Assembly: GCA_021234155.1 (NCBI GenBank)
Contig: JAJEKV010000080.1
Span: 1,038,182 to 1,102,181 of the forward strand
Direction of reading: 5' to 3'
DNA: 64,000 nucleotides
From: Isoetes taiwanensis
Lineage: Eukaryota > Streptophyta > Lycopodiopsida > Isoetales > Isoetaceae
The notes under the pieces are model-generated. The model saw nothing but the letters and a program-made list of their open reading frames with translations. It searched no databases and was not told the origin of the DNA. A program made the translations under genes and the position numbers. Positions 1 to 12,262 of this stretch are shown piece by piece; position 1 is the first letter of the stretch, and the number at the start of each line of letters is the position of its first letter.

Positions 1-952
1 TATATGATGTATTCATATCCAAATTTGTCCATATCTAGCTTACACTGTTTATCTTTTTGTAAGAGGTCTCAGTTATGCATGAAGGTTGTCATCCATCAGA
101 GTCAATTGGTGCTTGCTTCATAATAAATTCCAAACACATGGACAGAATCCTCGTTCTGGTCTGAAGCATTGTACTCTTTATTATAATAAATAAAAATAAT
201 AAAAATACTATTTCCAGTACACATCTTTATTTGAGTAGCCATTTGCATTCACAACAAACTTAAATTATAGATCAATGTTACATACAGAACATAAGCAAGT
301 GAAATTGTACAATTGCCAATTTTTCTAAATCTTTTACACCATTTATACAAGTTCTCCATCAATCTCATTAGTCATTGTACAATAACATGCATGAAATACT
401 AAAAATCCATAATTAAACATACTCGTTGCTTTACAAAAGTGGAATACAATAGGATCAATTTTAATCTTAGAAACGACATGTACATCAGATTCACCTTTGT
501 TCTTGGCCTCTTAGACTTGATTCTCCTCCATATTGTTGTACATTTAACTTTCTTCCTTATAGTTCAAATCTTTCTAGTTGGTGTGTGATATTGATCACAT
601 ACCCTATTTTGAGTGACTTTAACTATCTTCATCATAGTTAAAAATATTTCTAGTTGATGTAGAAGACATACATCATAGGCCCTATTCCAAATGCTGAAGT
701 TAGCCCCTCTGTCAAGATGCTCCCTTGCCTTGTGTGCACCAACTTGTCAAAGTACTTACTCTCCATGTCATTGTCTGATCATAGACTTGTCAATGTACTA
801 TCTCCTTGTATGCCCACCAACAAGTATATCAGTAGCATTTCACTGTTGGCACCATCAACCCTTCTCCCGTCCCCCACCTCCCTCCCTACCTTCACCCACC
901 CTATGATAATTAATGAGGATTTTCAACTTCAATATCCCAATAGCCTAGATGA
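1..952. other. Intergenic, no gene recognised
   Basis: AT-rich sequence. Two short overlapping open frames at 691-983 (+) have no recognisable motif and no splice context, so I do not call them. Nothing else is supported here. Confidence 0.6.
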
Positions 953-1056
953 GGTTATCGGTCTAGCCGAGGTTGATAACTAAAAATGCGTGATCGAGGT
1001 TGTATGTAAGAGGCCACGCATTTTTGGTTATCAACCGAGGCAAAGACCAATAACCA
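953..1056. repeat. Short hairpin (foldback) repeat
   Basis: The arm at 953-992, starting GGTTATCGGTCTAGCC and ending AAAAATGCGTG, is closely inverted at 1015-1056, starting CACGCATTTTTGG and ending CAATAACC. The loop is about 20 bp. The two ~40-bp arms differ at only a few positions. This is the shape of a very small non-autonomous foldback/MITE. I could not define a target-site duplication. Confidence 0.65.
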
Positions 1057-1261
1057 CCTTATCGGGCTTATATGGGTAGAATAGTACTGGTAACTGGGTA
1101 GCAATACTACTCCAGTACTGATAACTAGTTATCATTACTCATCCAATAGTGATAACCAAAAAACAAGAACTCTTATTTACATAGAAGAGTCTGATAAGAT
1201 TATTTAACATCTCAAGCATCAAAATGAGGAGACCTTACCAATGGTAATTTAAGGCCATATT

Positions 1262-1692
1262 CACAACCATTAACATTATTAACACAAACCATTGCATTTA
1301 ATACATTTAAATTAAAATCCCCCTTAAACCCCCTTTGGTTTGGGTGCATATTCACACGGGGGGTTACGTAGGGCAGCGAGAGCCCCAAAAATATATTTGC
1401 AATACATGTACAAAATTAACACCATTAAGTACATTCTCTCAAACCTTATAGTATTTTGCAAGCCTTAATATACAGTATATAAAAACTTGTACATGCATAC
1501 CCCACAAATGAGGATCTCTATGTACGGTCCAGATCTTGGAATATAGGGCAAATATGCCCATCCGACAGCTCTCGTTGCCCGGAGTAACCCCCCGTGTGAA
1601 TATGCACCCAAACCAAAGGGGGTTTAAGGGGGATTTTAATTTAAATGTATTAAATGCAATGGTTTGTGTTAATAATGTTAATGGTAGTTGTG
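1262..1692. repeat. Foldback element with ~125-bp arms
   Basis: The left arm at about 1262-1383 and the right arm at about 1568-1692 are near-perfect inverted copies. Each contains a run through CATTAACATTATTAACAC, CCCTTAAACCCCC and GTGCATATTCACACGG. The outer ends read CACAAC and GTTGTG, and a loop of about 185 bp separates the arms. This is a foldback-type (MITE-like) non-autonomous DNA element. The loop has no coding content. No clear target-site duplication was found beside the ends. Confidence 0.75.
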
Positions 1693-3910
1693 TGTTGATT
1701 GTTATATTAAAAAAATTTTTGGGCCCTTTGGGCCCTAACACAAGCCTTCAGGCACTAAGGATGGCATATATGCATGTAACAATTTTAGAAACACTTATGC
1801 ATGTAACAACTTTAGAAACACTTGAGCATGTAATCCAATTTCAGAAGACAAGTCTAGAATGGCATACATACATAATTTGATTCTTGAAAACAATAAGTTA
1901 AGCACAATATAAAGAGTCAATTTTTGTGCAATTTAAGTGTTTTTTTTTTTCAATGCATAAACCGCAACCATGGCAAATCCATCTAAACCCATCTGAACCC
2001 ATCCCTTTCCCAAGATCTCGCCGAGAAATAATTTAAGCTTTTTAAGCTCTTCATGCATGCCCGGCATATGTATAAACTGTGGCATTTCAGAAAATCAAAT
2101 CATGACCAAGCATTTCCTTAGAGCTCAATTCTTGCCGAGGAGAAATTCATGTTCAAAGATATCTTGCAAGAATCACATTCTATGATACCCAATCCTTCTC
2201 GGCCATTTTTTCAAGTACTTCTTGTGCCTCATTAATATAACCTAGATGGGTGCAACCTTAGTCCTGAACAAGTATGCAACCTAGTCCTATAGCAAGTCCT
2301 CAGAAAAATTCTACCAACTAGCAACCTCCTTCACAACACGCTAATATAGGATAATCATGTGCGAGTGGTATATTTTGTTAAACAAACTAGACTAGAAATG
2401 AAAGAATAATACTTTCCATTCACTACAACATAAATTTTGGTTGAGTCATGCAAATTATCGATATGAATTGGAAGCCATCTTTTGTTGTAAACAAATCAAA
2501 CTTTTGCAAAGATATAATAGGTCCTTGCTAATATTGACATCATTTCTTGGAAGCCATCTTCTATTGCAAACAAATTATCCTGTAGAATAGCATATAACAG
2601 CCCCGGTAATATTTGACATCATTTTTGTATAGTATGTTTTACATTTCATCTTTCCACCTCCAACCAAGAGCTGAAATGTAGAGTCTTATATGCTAGAGTA
2701 TTAGGCACAGAGAAAGCAACATACATGGCATATAGTGATATTGCTTTTGCCACCCTCCTGTCATTCAGCTTCAAGTAATAATGGAAGAAATTCCTTCGAA
2801 AAACGGTAAGCGTGAGAATGAGCTTAACATGTAAATTCCCCGACACAATAAGATAGTATGTAAATTCTGACACAATAAGATAGTGCTACTCACTCCTCAT
2901 GGCATTTCTTCAATTGCAAATTGCTGGAACAACTGAGAACGACCAAGACTTATCTGAAAGGATTTCAAAAGCTAATATGGCTTTGGATAACCTGCAATAC
3001 AAAAAGGATATGGCTTATAGTAATATAAGGATGAGAATGGGATCCGAAAGGACCGGATTCGATCCGAGTCTTTGTGTTTGTGTCGGCGCGATTCTTTGTT
3101 GTCGGGAACAAGGTCGGAAATCATGTAGCGCGTCCACAAGTTATCAGAAAGGCAGGCTCGGGGTCCTAAGTCAGTAGCAAAAATTGAGATATGCGGAGCG
3201 CCAGCCAGGACGGTCGGTACGTAAGGCTCCACATCAAATGTCCGAACAATACCTCAGCTTGTGTTGCTCCTCGCTCCTATAATCAAGAAACGTGCATAAA
3301 ATAATTGATTTAAGCACAAAACATTGAAGTGCGATTATAAAACCTGTGGTTGCCTCAAGTTGATCCCGAGACACAACTTTAAAATCACGGACATCAACCT
3401 GTTTTGATGTTTTATCAGAAGTTGACCTCAACGCTACTTACCCGCACACCACATGATATAATTAAGCATACTTTTTGCAACACAGCGTAATTGGTTCAAT
3501 GAAGTTTGCCACCTTTTCGAGGTCGAGCAACTAGATCACGAATCTCTGGATCTTCAAAATCGCTCCCAAACATATCATTTCCCTCATCATGCCATGGCGA
3601 CTTGGTAATTGGGGTTGCAACCCTTTTCCCATTAAATGTGGCTGCAAGCAACTCAAGTTTAATATCACTGCCCTTATATACAGGCCCGACCTTTACCAAG
3701 AGCGCCAGCATCTAAAACAAACATCCCTAATCTCTTTACGCTACTACCCGCACAAACAAAAGCAAACTCTAAATCGCCTTGTTGCCGCAAGTCGCTTGAA
3801 ACTGGCTTTGATTTCATACACCCACCAGACCCAACCTCTCGTCCGACTAAGGAGTTCATCCTTTGCCTTCACCTGCCGATCCCTGAAAAAAAAAAATAGA
3901 ATCGAAGAAG
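1693..3910. other. Intergenic with unrecognised short frames
   Basis: Non-coding sequence. From about 2970 to 3925 the base composition is more balanced and open frames overlap on both strands. An example is a 71-codon frame at 3496-3711 (-) ending RDLVARPRKGGKLH. This could be a gene fragment, but I recognise no family and see no splice pair, so I name no gene. Confidence 0.4.
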
Positions 3911-3914
3911 GAAT

Positions 3915-3984
3915 AAAACCCTAAAATGGTCTTTTCGATGCTTGCCCTGAAAACCCTAAAATGGTCTTTTCGATGCTTGCCCTG
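3915..3984. repeat. Tandem duplication, 2 x 35 bp
   Basis: Two adjacent identical 35-bp units begin AAAACCCTAAAATGG and end TTGCCCTG. It is a simple local duplication in non-coding sequence. Confidence 0.85.
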
Positions 3985-5980
3985 AAATGCTATCAAGGCT
4001 TGCATGTTCAGCCCCTAAAATAAAAAGAGGGCTTTTGTTGTGAGCCCTTGGATGTTAGACCATTGAAAAAAAAAAGTTAAATCAACGGCTAAGAAATGGT
4101 GCACTCTAGATGTACGCATTAGTACATCCATTTGAATACACCATGAAATCTTAGGAAAACCTTTGTGAAAAGCGTACAAAAACATAAAAAAAAACCCCTG
4201 TTATTATGCTACATATTGTAAAGGTAATGCTTGTCGAACAATTTTTATTTTATTTTATTTTATTTTTATTTTTATTTTTTTTGTTATATGGTTCATAAAG
4301 ATACATCAATTATAGACCCATATGGTTTAAGATGATAACGTTTATCTCATAGTGTATATGATCTTGTTTGTACGAAGATAACATAGTACAAGTTAGTCTT
4401 CTCCTCCCCCACCCCCTTTCCTTTTTCTTCTTGTTTAGGTGTTTTTATTTTTCCTATTTCACTCTGAAATACACCCCTCTAACTTATACATATTTCAAAA
4501 TGCATAGCTGTCTTAATTATTTGAACCCATCTTCAATGGCTGTATTTGTAAGTTGTATCGTTCCGCTCTTGCTTTTTTGCCCAAGGAAATTTTCTAAAGA
4601 ATAGTGATTGATCAAAGGGTAGGGATGGAAAGACAAATTGCAATAGCTAAATTGTCAGTTTTATGTAGCAAACAGAAAGGAGAATCAATCTAATGCATTG
4701 TGCACTGGTTTATGTTAGTGATAGTAGGGCACTATTCTACCTAAGTTGATCATAAATGGTTGCTCAGTGTCTTCATAACCAATTTTCTAGAGATTAGAAG
4801 GGGACATGGAACAACATGAGCAATTGTTGTATACTATTATTCTAACATAAATTTGCTACACATATACTGTTAGCAACGGGGAAAGACCTATTGGTCTTCG
4901 TGGACGTTAAAAAAACTATTCTATTCTATTCTATTCTATTCTATTCTTATGCAATCAACTATTTGAAATTTCTTTAGATTTAAATAGTGACTATATATAA
5001 TAAAGTATTCTTATAATCCAGGAGCGATATTTTTTGAATTAAGGGAAATGTAGGAGTATCTTTAGAAATATCGACAAGTTGATTGGTATATTTAGAATTT
5101 TTCATTCTATCATCAAAAAGAAGCTTTGTTTCAATGTGGGCATTAGCATAATATTTATGTTTTTTAAACATCAGTCTCTAGAGAAAGGTTAGATGGAGAA
5201 GAGATGTTGCACTCTATAAAGTGCTTGCCTAAGGCATCCCCTACAAAATGGATATGACAAAGACATCAGTTCTTGCAATTTAATATGATGTCCTTTAGTA
5301 AAGCAATAGAATGTCCAAATGTTTGCTTCAGACACGCACTAACTCAATGCTTTTGTTGTATCATTTTGTCATGATATGATGGCAAGAGAATGTTAGGACA
5401 CTTTAGGTTATCTTTATAGTCCACTTTGAGGAGTCACGAGAATTTTCAGTTGCCATAGCTCCAGTAGAAGCACTATATTATTTCAAGAAATTTGGATTTC
5501 TCGTTTAACCGTGAAATAGGTTCTTATATATGTGTAGAATAGGAGAAGTTGTTTCCATTAACCTAAATTGCACGACTTGAAACATACAATTTCGAGCCTA
5601 ATATGATTGATACAAATTTATAGCTATTTATCAATAAGGTTCTACTCATTGCACTAAGAACCACAAGGATTATTTTAATGTGTTGCTCGAGAAGATTGCC
5701 ATTACCAATTTTCTGAGAAGAAAAATCACATCTACTGCCTAAGAAACAAGATGAAGCTTACTAACAAATATACCTCACGTAGAGTACAAGAATTGCACCA
5801 ATTATATTTTTGTAGCAGTACATAAAAATCATTATGTTTTTATCGCATTTTATGATCCCAATAAGATGCTCAACAAAACTGCCATGGTGATTACCTCAGG
5901 TGTTTCAATGACTATGTCTGGCTCAACTCCTACCTCCTTCGCAATTTATTTCATGTTTATTTCCAGCTGCTAGCAAATTC
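3985..5980. other. Intergenic, AT-rich
   Basis: Contains a TTTTA-rich stretch at about 4245-4280 and a SINE-like 3' end (separate entry). No coding region is recognised on either strand. Confidence 0.55.
4875..4947 (+). mobile_element. SINE-like 3' end with (ATTCT)n tail
   Basis: The segment CCTATTGGTCTTCGTGGACG followed by a short A-run ends in about seven CTATT/ATTCT pentamers. The same box (GGTC-YCGTGGACG-WTAAAA) followed by CATTCT-type repeats occurs at about 12205-12262, 16588-16650 and 25850-25922. A shared 3' box followed by a pentanucleotide or hexanucleotide tail is what SINE copies made by one LINE machinery look like. The 5' end of this copy is not defined. Confidence 0.5.
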
Positions 5981-5984
5981 TTGG

Positions 5985-6600
5985 TATCCATGTCTGAGTA
6001 TCCTATTACCAAGGGTACATTGGCATCCATGGACACAACAAGCTAGTTAACATGTTTGGACTCTGCGAAGCTTGCACCACCAATGAGTTCGGCATTAAGC
6101 TGATCGACAAAGAAGCCCTCTTTAGATTTGCTTCTTTTTTTACTTTCTGCCAAGACTACATGCCCATGAATGCTGGTAAAATCTCTATCATCTTTACACT
6201 ATCCATGTGCTTTGCAATGGAGAATTCTCTTGGATCCTTACCTGTTGGAAAAGGGAAAGCTGAATCAAACACTTGATTTAACTTTTCTAATTTCTCAAAC
6301 TTGGCATCCAGTTTTGGATCATCTTTTTTCGCAGCCTCTATTAACATTTTGGCTCTTGTAATCTTTGCTCATAGCTCTTTGTATCTAGGCTATCCAATAA
6401 TGCATCCATATATGACAAATTGTTATTTTAAATGATGCTTAGAGTAGACCAATTAGATGTACCAGAATGATCATTGGAAGCGCCCCCCGTCACATTTCCT
6501 TCTTCAGAATCTGAATCTAGGACCAGCCTCGCCATCTTATTCAGAGTTTCAAAGAAGATTTCAGAAAGCGACTTATCTTATCATCATGCTCAAAGGCTAT
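5985..6600 (-). pseudogene. Degenerate unrecognised coding remnant
   Basis: Minus-strand translation gives protein-like stretches interrupted by stops and a frameshift. One begins MARLVLDSDSEEGNVTGG near 6535, another reads SYMDALLDSLDTKSYEQ near 6410, then a lysine-rich helical stretch ending NQVFDSAFPFP (about 6347-6240), then FVDQLNAELIGGASFAES near 6110-6060. I do not recognise the family. It lies on the same strand as, and downstream of, the 7.3-10 kb relic and could be part of it, but no exon junction connects them. Confidence 0.3.
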
Positions 6601-7330
6601 GATGTGTTTTCCTTGCATTAAAGCAACTCTTGATGTTGTACCTGTAGAAAAGAAATAAAGACACAACCAACTAATATCACCAGCTGATTCAAGATGTAAT
6701 AGCAGTAAGATATTTTCATTTGATTTTTAAGCATCAAGTTCCCATCCATCCCACTCCAGTCGAATTTGGCATTACCTGTGAAATAAGTTTGATATTTTTT
6801 TTAACCTTATCATCCCTCCTCATTTCCTATAAGCTCGACATGTGGCATGAAGGTGCTTTTTGGGGCACCCTCGTGCCACATGTTGTTTGGATCAAAGATC
6901 CAAACTCGATTGCAAATATATAACCTAGCCCCGTTTCGATTCAAAAATATATGGCATGCTTCTTGTTCGTCCATCGGGGCCCTTCATAGGCGCCAACAGA
7001 AACATGAGAAGACCCTTGCACTGGGCTCTGACTATGTAAATAGTTAGGTAAATGAACTGGGCACAAGACCATTATAATGTGATAAATCTCAACATATGCC
7101 ATTATGGGGACTCTGCTAAAAAAAAATCCAAGCAATTTTTTATTTTCTAAATTTTTGTAAAGCTTTCGATGATACGGGAGCAGACACAAGGATACCAAGT
7201 GTAGTTACTGATTAGAGATCTCTTTAGGTTCCAATATAGAACTAACAGTTTCGAAAATGCACTAGGCATATTTTCACGAACATGTTCATTGTTATAACTT
7301 GATTTGGCATAGTTAGTGTCGAAATCAATA
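6601..7330. other. Intergenic
   Basis: No coding region or repeat structure recognised. Confidence 0.45.
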
Positions 7331-7333
7331 ATG

Positions 7334-9990
7334 TCAAGGAGTTTTCGCTTTGTGAAATTCAAAAAATATCCTGGAATATGGAGAATTTCCTATCTTGTTT
7401 ACATAGGCTAGAATTTCCCCTCCATGAATGAAGAGCTTGATATCTAAAGCTCTTTGCTTGCAGTCAAATCTGCATGAATATCCAAATTGCACTTTTAAGA
7501 ACGTTTTGCTTTCCAATATCTCCTGCATCAGTTGTAATACTCCAGCATTAGACATATCTGGCAAATACCAAAGGAATGCCTTGCTAAGGAAATCCTTAGA
7601 AGGCCTTTTTGACAATTAATCATAGCCGTCGAGTAATTTCTTTTCGACCCATCTACCCACAACCCCCATCAAATGAGCTCAAGAGTTTTCTTTCATAAAG
7701 ATGAATTGCTTCTTAGAGGGCAGCTTGAATAAAAATGGATTTCTTTAGACTAGTGAGGACAACCCAATGCCTTCCACTGTTGCTAAGCGTGTATGATCTG
7801 ATCAGGATATGGGCTGCAATGAATAAATGGAACTATGTCAGAACAGTTATTTTATTTATCCATTATGGGGAAGAGAACATACAGAGGGTTTGGGGCTTTC
7901 TTGACTCGCGGGTCGAGAAAGTCCCCAATTACAAGGAAGCCCCTGAATAGTAGTAAATTAACAATTATGGGTATTCTCGACTCGCGAGTCGAGAAAATCC
8001 AAGTCGAGACAAAAAATAGAGGGCGCTGCATAGCAGTAAATTAAAAATTCTGTGTGTTCTCAACTCCCGAGTCGAGAATACCCAGAGGAAGACAAAAAAA
8101 AAATAAAGGGTGCGGGGGCTTTCTCGACTCGCGAGTCGAGAAAGTCCCCAATTGCAAGCAGGTCTCTGCATAGCAGTGAATTAAGAATTTTGGGTATTCT
8201 CGACTCGTGAGTCGAGAATACCCAGAGGAAGATAAAAAACAGAGTGTGCGGGGGCTTTCTCGACTCGCGAGTTGAGAAAGTCCCCAATGGCAAGGAGGCC
8301 TCTGCATAGCAGTAAATTAAAAATTCTGGGTAGAGTCGAGAATACCCAGAGGAAGACAAAAAACGGAGGGTGCAGGGGCTTTCTCGACTCGCGAGTCGAG
8401 AATAGCCCTAGTGCAGGCTGAGTAAAATACCTTATGTAGCTGGCACTTGCTGCTATTGTATTCTGACAATGGCAAATGTTGGCAATCGGTGGATGGAGTA
8501 TCCACTGAGAAAACTCTGCATTCCCATTTGGAATACCAATCCGTAATCCTCTGTGGGACCTCCTTTTCTATCTGCAACACTTGTGCTGCCCTCACGGAAT
8601 GCTGATCATCCACAACCCAGAACCTCACATCTTTACCCTTCAGTCTTCCTCAGTGCTCCACATGAACAGCTCACATGTAGCTCTGCTGAATGGCATACCG
8701 TCTGCAGGCATTGGATCCGCAATAGTTTGACGCACCATGAGGTTCAGTATCTCTAGCATGTGAGCTGGATTAAATTCCCTGTGGTTGAAGAGGACCGCAT
8801 CATTAGTGCAAACCTTCAAGCATCTTATGTCCAGTAGTGACTTATGGCCAATCCCCAGTGGATAAAACTGAGGCGCTCCATCTTTTGGGCCCCCTTCTGC
8901 GGCTTCTTTATTCGGTCGTCTGGATCCAAGAACTAGGATTCGACTATTTCATCGTCTTCTGCATCGAAATCTAGAATCTATCATTTCATCATCTTCCGCA
9001 TCAGAATCCTCTGGAGTGCTTTCAGTTTCCCCACTTGCACTCTTCTCTGGACTTTTCTCCTCTCAACAACATCCTTCGTAACTGTTGAGTGCTTTAAACT
9101 CTTAAGCACGTTGGATGTGAACATCCCTGTGTTAAAGAGATTCTCCCTCAGCCTGGAAATTTCCATTCCGAGCTCCCTTGAAGTGAGCATTCCAGCCTCC
9201 TTCATCCCTTCCAAATCCTTCCAGCCCAAGTTCTGGCAATTTAGAGGCGCCTTTGTCAGTCCCCTTGGCCTTGCTCATCGATGTAGAAGAATAATTTGAG
9301 ACTGACAATTTCCTGGTGTGGTAAAATTTTCCCTTCAACACGTCTTCCACATACAAAGTAACATGTCTTTGATCTGGAGCAGCAACAGAGAGGACCACAC
9401 CGACCTTCTTATACTTTTCGCCGGAACTTCTTTTACCCCGTGCCATAAAAACAAATCTTTTTCTTTTCCACAAGCTGTTACTTCGACATACCACGAGCAA
9501 TAATCCACTGGGGTTTCTAGCAGCTCTGTCTCCAATCCTTCAAGGACGAAGAACGGAGTTCTACCAGTGGTGACGAGTGTCTCTGCTGTTAATGCTGCAA
9601 GGCTAAAATATCATCAGAACAGATAGACGAATCGAATAAAAAATTTAGAGTTTACGGGGAGGCATGGTCTTTCGTTTCTTCATTCCATTAGAAACCGGCC
9701 AAGTTAAAGATGCTTATGTCAGGAGGCACCCTACCCATAGTATCTAGCAGCTTCTTTTGTGCATAAGCGTCCTAGAATTCATTCCACTTGAGCCATACTG
9801 CCTCCTTACAAAAGATAATTTTATACGAGTCTATTGGACCTGACCTGCTAGATGTGCTATTAGAAGGATCTACAATGTCATCGCCACCTTTTTTCTTTGA
9901 TTTTCTTGCAGTCTTAGTCATCTGGTCGAGCCTTTCACATCACTTGTTGCGAACAACATGTTGGAGGGTATATTGGTAGAGAAGCTCTGA
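7334..9990 (-). pseudogene. Degenerate multi-exon transposon-type gene, ParB-like motif
   Basis: Reading right to left: an exon near 9940-9660 (KSKKKGGDDIVDPSNS ... DTMGRVPPDISIFNLAGF, one in-frame stop). After an acceptor near 9592 an exon encodes TPFFVLEGLETELLETPVDY ... WYVEV, then, after a one-base slip in an A-run, FVFMARGKRSSGEKYKKVGV and YVEDVLKGKFYHTRKL. Near 8730-8431 lies DPMPADGMPFSRATCELF, then RFWVVDDQHSVRAAQVLQ and DWYSKWECRVFSV. A donor (AAG|GTATTT, 8430) and an acceptor (TTGCAG, 7814) bound a 617-bp intron filled with palindromes. The VVD-QHSV-AA core resembles the VDGHHR-AA core of ParB/sulfiredoxin-like domains; a D replaces the usual G. The family resemblance is from memory of fern and moss hypothetical proteins. 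The gene is broken by frameshifts and stops, and the phase across the intron does not match cleanly. Confidence 0.45.
7892..8404. repeat. Intronic array of CTCGACTCGCGAGTCGAG palindromes
   Basis: Two palindrome types alternate. Type 1 (CTTTC flank, 26 bp) occurs at 7896-7921, 8119-8144, 8255-8280 and 8379-8404. Type 2 (GGGTATTC flank, up to 32 bp) occurs at about 7969-8000, 8053-8083 and 8192-8223, with a deleted copy at about 8328-8347. Both share the core CTCGACTCGCGAGTCGAG. Connecting DNA is also repeated (CCCCAATTGCAAG, TCTGCATAGCAGT, AGAGGAAGACAAAAA), giving a 124-136 bp higher-order period in the right half. The whole array lies within the predicted intron 7814-8430 of the minus-strand relic. 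Confidence 0.85.
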
Positions 9991-10866
9991 AACCAGGAAG
10001 AAAATATTTGAGTTTTCTCAGTGACGACCACCGCATTGACTTTCCTGACGTGCTTTTAAAAAGAAATACTATTCAAGGCTGATAAGGTTCATCTCTTTGG
10101 CCAAATTAGAGTGAGCAACATATTGTTCTTCTATTACCTCTAGCAGATGTAATGTACTATAATGTTCAATAGCCAAGGATCCCAGCAAGACATGACCAAG
10201 AAGCCAGAGCAAGGGTGCCAATATAATGGAGAAAAATCTTAAAAAAAATATTGGATAATGTACTACATACGAGGTTGTCTTCTAGTGGGTCGAAACCTGG
10301 GACGGTTGAATCAAGAACAAGCTCAGAACAAGCAAAGAGATAAGTATTAAACTTTGAAGTACTTATAGTAGGGCAAAACTTATTCAATCTAAATCATGAA
10401 GCAGATTCTAATAGTCCAAGGAACAATGTAGGCGACTATAAAGACTCTGATGATGAAAGGTACTTTCTTTACTTTATCAGCTTAACATGAATATAGTTTT
10501 ATGCAATTCATGATAGGTGTGATTTAACAATTAATAATGTTTGACAAAATACGCTTGGCATATATTGCAAACAAGTATTTGATCACTCACTTTTTTGTTT
10601 TTCATGGTATATGCCTCCACCTGCATGTGACAAACCATTTTTCTTTGATCTAAATGGTGTCTCTGTAAAACATTTTCAAGAAGCATATTAGGGATGACTT
10701 TGAACAAATGCCTCTTGAGTCAAAGATTACTTGGATCTATCCTTGACCTCACTTAGAAGATATGATAAATGAGGCATTCAGATTATTTCATGTTGCTATC
10801 TGGTCGTAAATGGAGCGCAAAAAAAATGAGGAAGTTCTTTCATTGTTACCATGAATGGATAAAGAA
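9991..10866. other. Intergenic
   Basis: AT-rich. No protein family, RNA gene or repeat unit recognised. Confidence 0.5.
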
Positions 10867-10977
10867 CAAGGCACTATAGATTAGAAACAAGGTGCCATGG
10901 CACTATGGATTGCCCCAATGCCATGGATTGGCATTATAAAAAGTGTGGCATTGACAGGCTGTTTGATGCCACGAATG

Positions 10978-12017
10978 TCGTCGATTCGCGTAGCGAATCG
11001 GCATTCTTGCTCAAGACGAGCATGCATGCATTGCATGCGTCGCATGCATGCATCGCATGCGTTTTGGGCCGTTCGTCAGGTTGGGCGTTTGCTACTTATT
11101 GCCGAGTTCTTCATCGACGTTTCATCGGCGCTTCCTCTTCTCTCAGCAGTACCTTATTCTCTTGGATTTGTTTCCAGGCAGGGGAGGGGCTTCTTCCTGC
11201 CTGGTTTGGCCAATTTGGCGTTGCTTTCCTGCTGTCCTTTTCGGCCTTTAGCCTTCATCCTGTGACCTTCGTCCTCGATCCTAGTTTGTTAAGGAAGTCC
11301 TTTGGTATTCGGGCGCTTTGTTAGTTTCATGCGAATCGCAGGTAAGAATGTCGTCGATTCGCGTGAAGCGAATCGGCATTCTTGCTCAAGGCAAGCATGC
11401 ATGCATTGATAAATCGTCGCATGCATGCATCGCTATGCTTTTTTGGCCGTTCAAAAGGTTGGGCGTTTGCTACTTATTGCCGAAGTTCTTCATCGACGTT
11501 TCATCTACGCTTCCTCTTCTCTCGCCAGTGCACCTTATTCTCTTGAACCCACCCTTCCCCTTTTTGTTATATTTTTGTACAAGTTCTCGCTTATCATGCT
11601 TTTCCACCCGGTGGGTGATGCTTTTTTCCACCCAATCGGGTGATGCTATTCTTTGGTATGTTTCGCTTGTTGTTGGTGATGTGCGTGATTGCAGGTTGGC
11701 GAGCCATCCGCTTTGACTTCTCCATGCGCCGGTTTTTGGGAGGGCGATTCTATGCCTTTACGCTTGTCTAAGCCCCTTGTCAAGGCTTATCACTAGGGTT
11801 TTTCCTCGAAAACCCGAAAGGGCTGGGTTTTTTAATCCCTGATAAGCTTTCTAAGCAGTACATCAGCCACTCATCTATTAGCATTGTATTTGTTTTTGGG
11901 GTCCAAATGTTATAATTGGATTTTCCCTTTATTTTTCGTGGGTAGTTCGCATGTGTGCGGCTATCCACTGTCCACCATTGTAGAAATCTGCTGAGATGAA
12001 TGAGAAGCCTATCTATG
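10978..12017. mobile_element. 1.04-kb insertion relative to copy B
   Basis: Copy B reads CACGAATG directly into AATATATTTTG; here the two are separated by 1,040 bp, bordered by ATG on both sides (possible 3-bp duplication). Inside, a ~210-bp unit starting TCGTCGATTCGCG is directly repeated at about 10978-11210 and 11349-11560 (~371-bp period). Each unit starts with a GATTCGC...GCGAATC hairpin and holds alternating GCATGCAT motifs. A further hairpin (CTTATCA...TGATAAG) lies at about 11787-11848. No intact coding sequence. It may be a terminal-repeat miniature retroelement or a nested non-autonomous element; alternatively copy B suffered a deletion. Confidence 0.6.
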
Positions 12018-12204
12018 AATATATTTTGTTCAACACAGAGACACAATCTCTAACAGATACACCTTTAAATTTGCGCTTATTAACTATCAATACATGGTTG
12101 TGTAATATCGGTAATAGTTACCATCGCTACAATTTAAAGAAGCTAATCTACTTAGCCACTGAAATAGGATTAGATAATATTTTAAATGCCCAAGATTCTT
12201 GCTT

Positions 12205-12262
12205 TGTTTGGGTCCATAGATCAATTGGTCTCCGTGGACGATAAAATACATTCTTTCATTCT
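12205..12262 (+). mobile_element. SINE-like 3' end
   Basis: GGGTCCATAGATCAATTGGT, CTCCGTGGACGATAAAA, then CATTCTTTCATTCT. Same box and tail type as the copies at 4.9, 16.6 and 25.9 kb. Part of the duplicated segment, so it predates that duplication. Confidence 0.5.

Noticed and set aside
11996-12244. 82-codon frame also present in copy B
   Set aside because: The shared frame follows from the repeated segment and SINE-like sequence; no conserved domain or codon pattern was seen.
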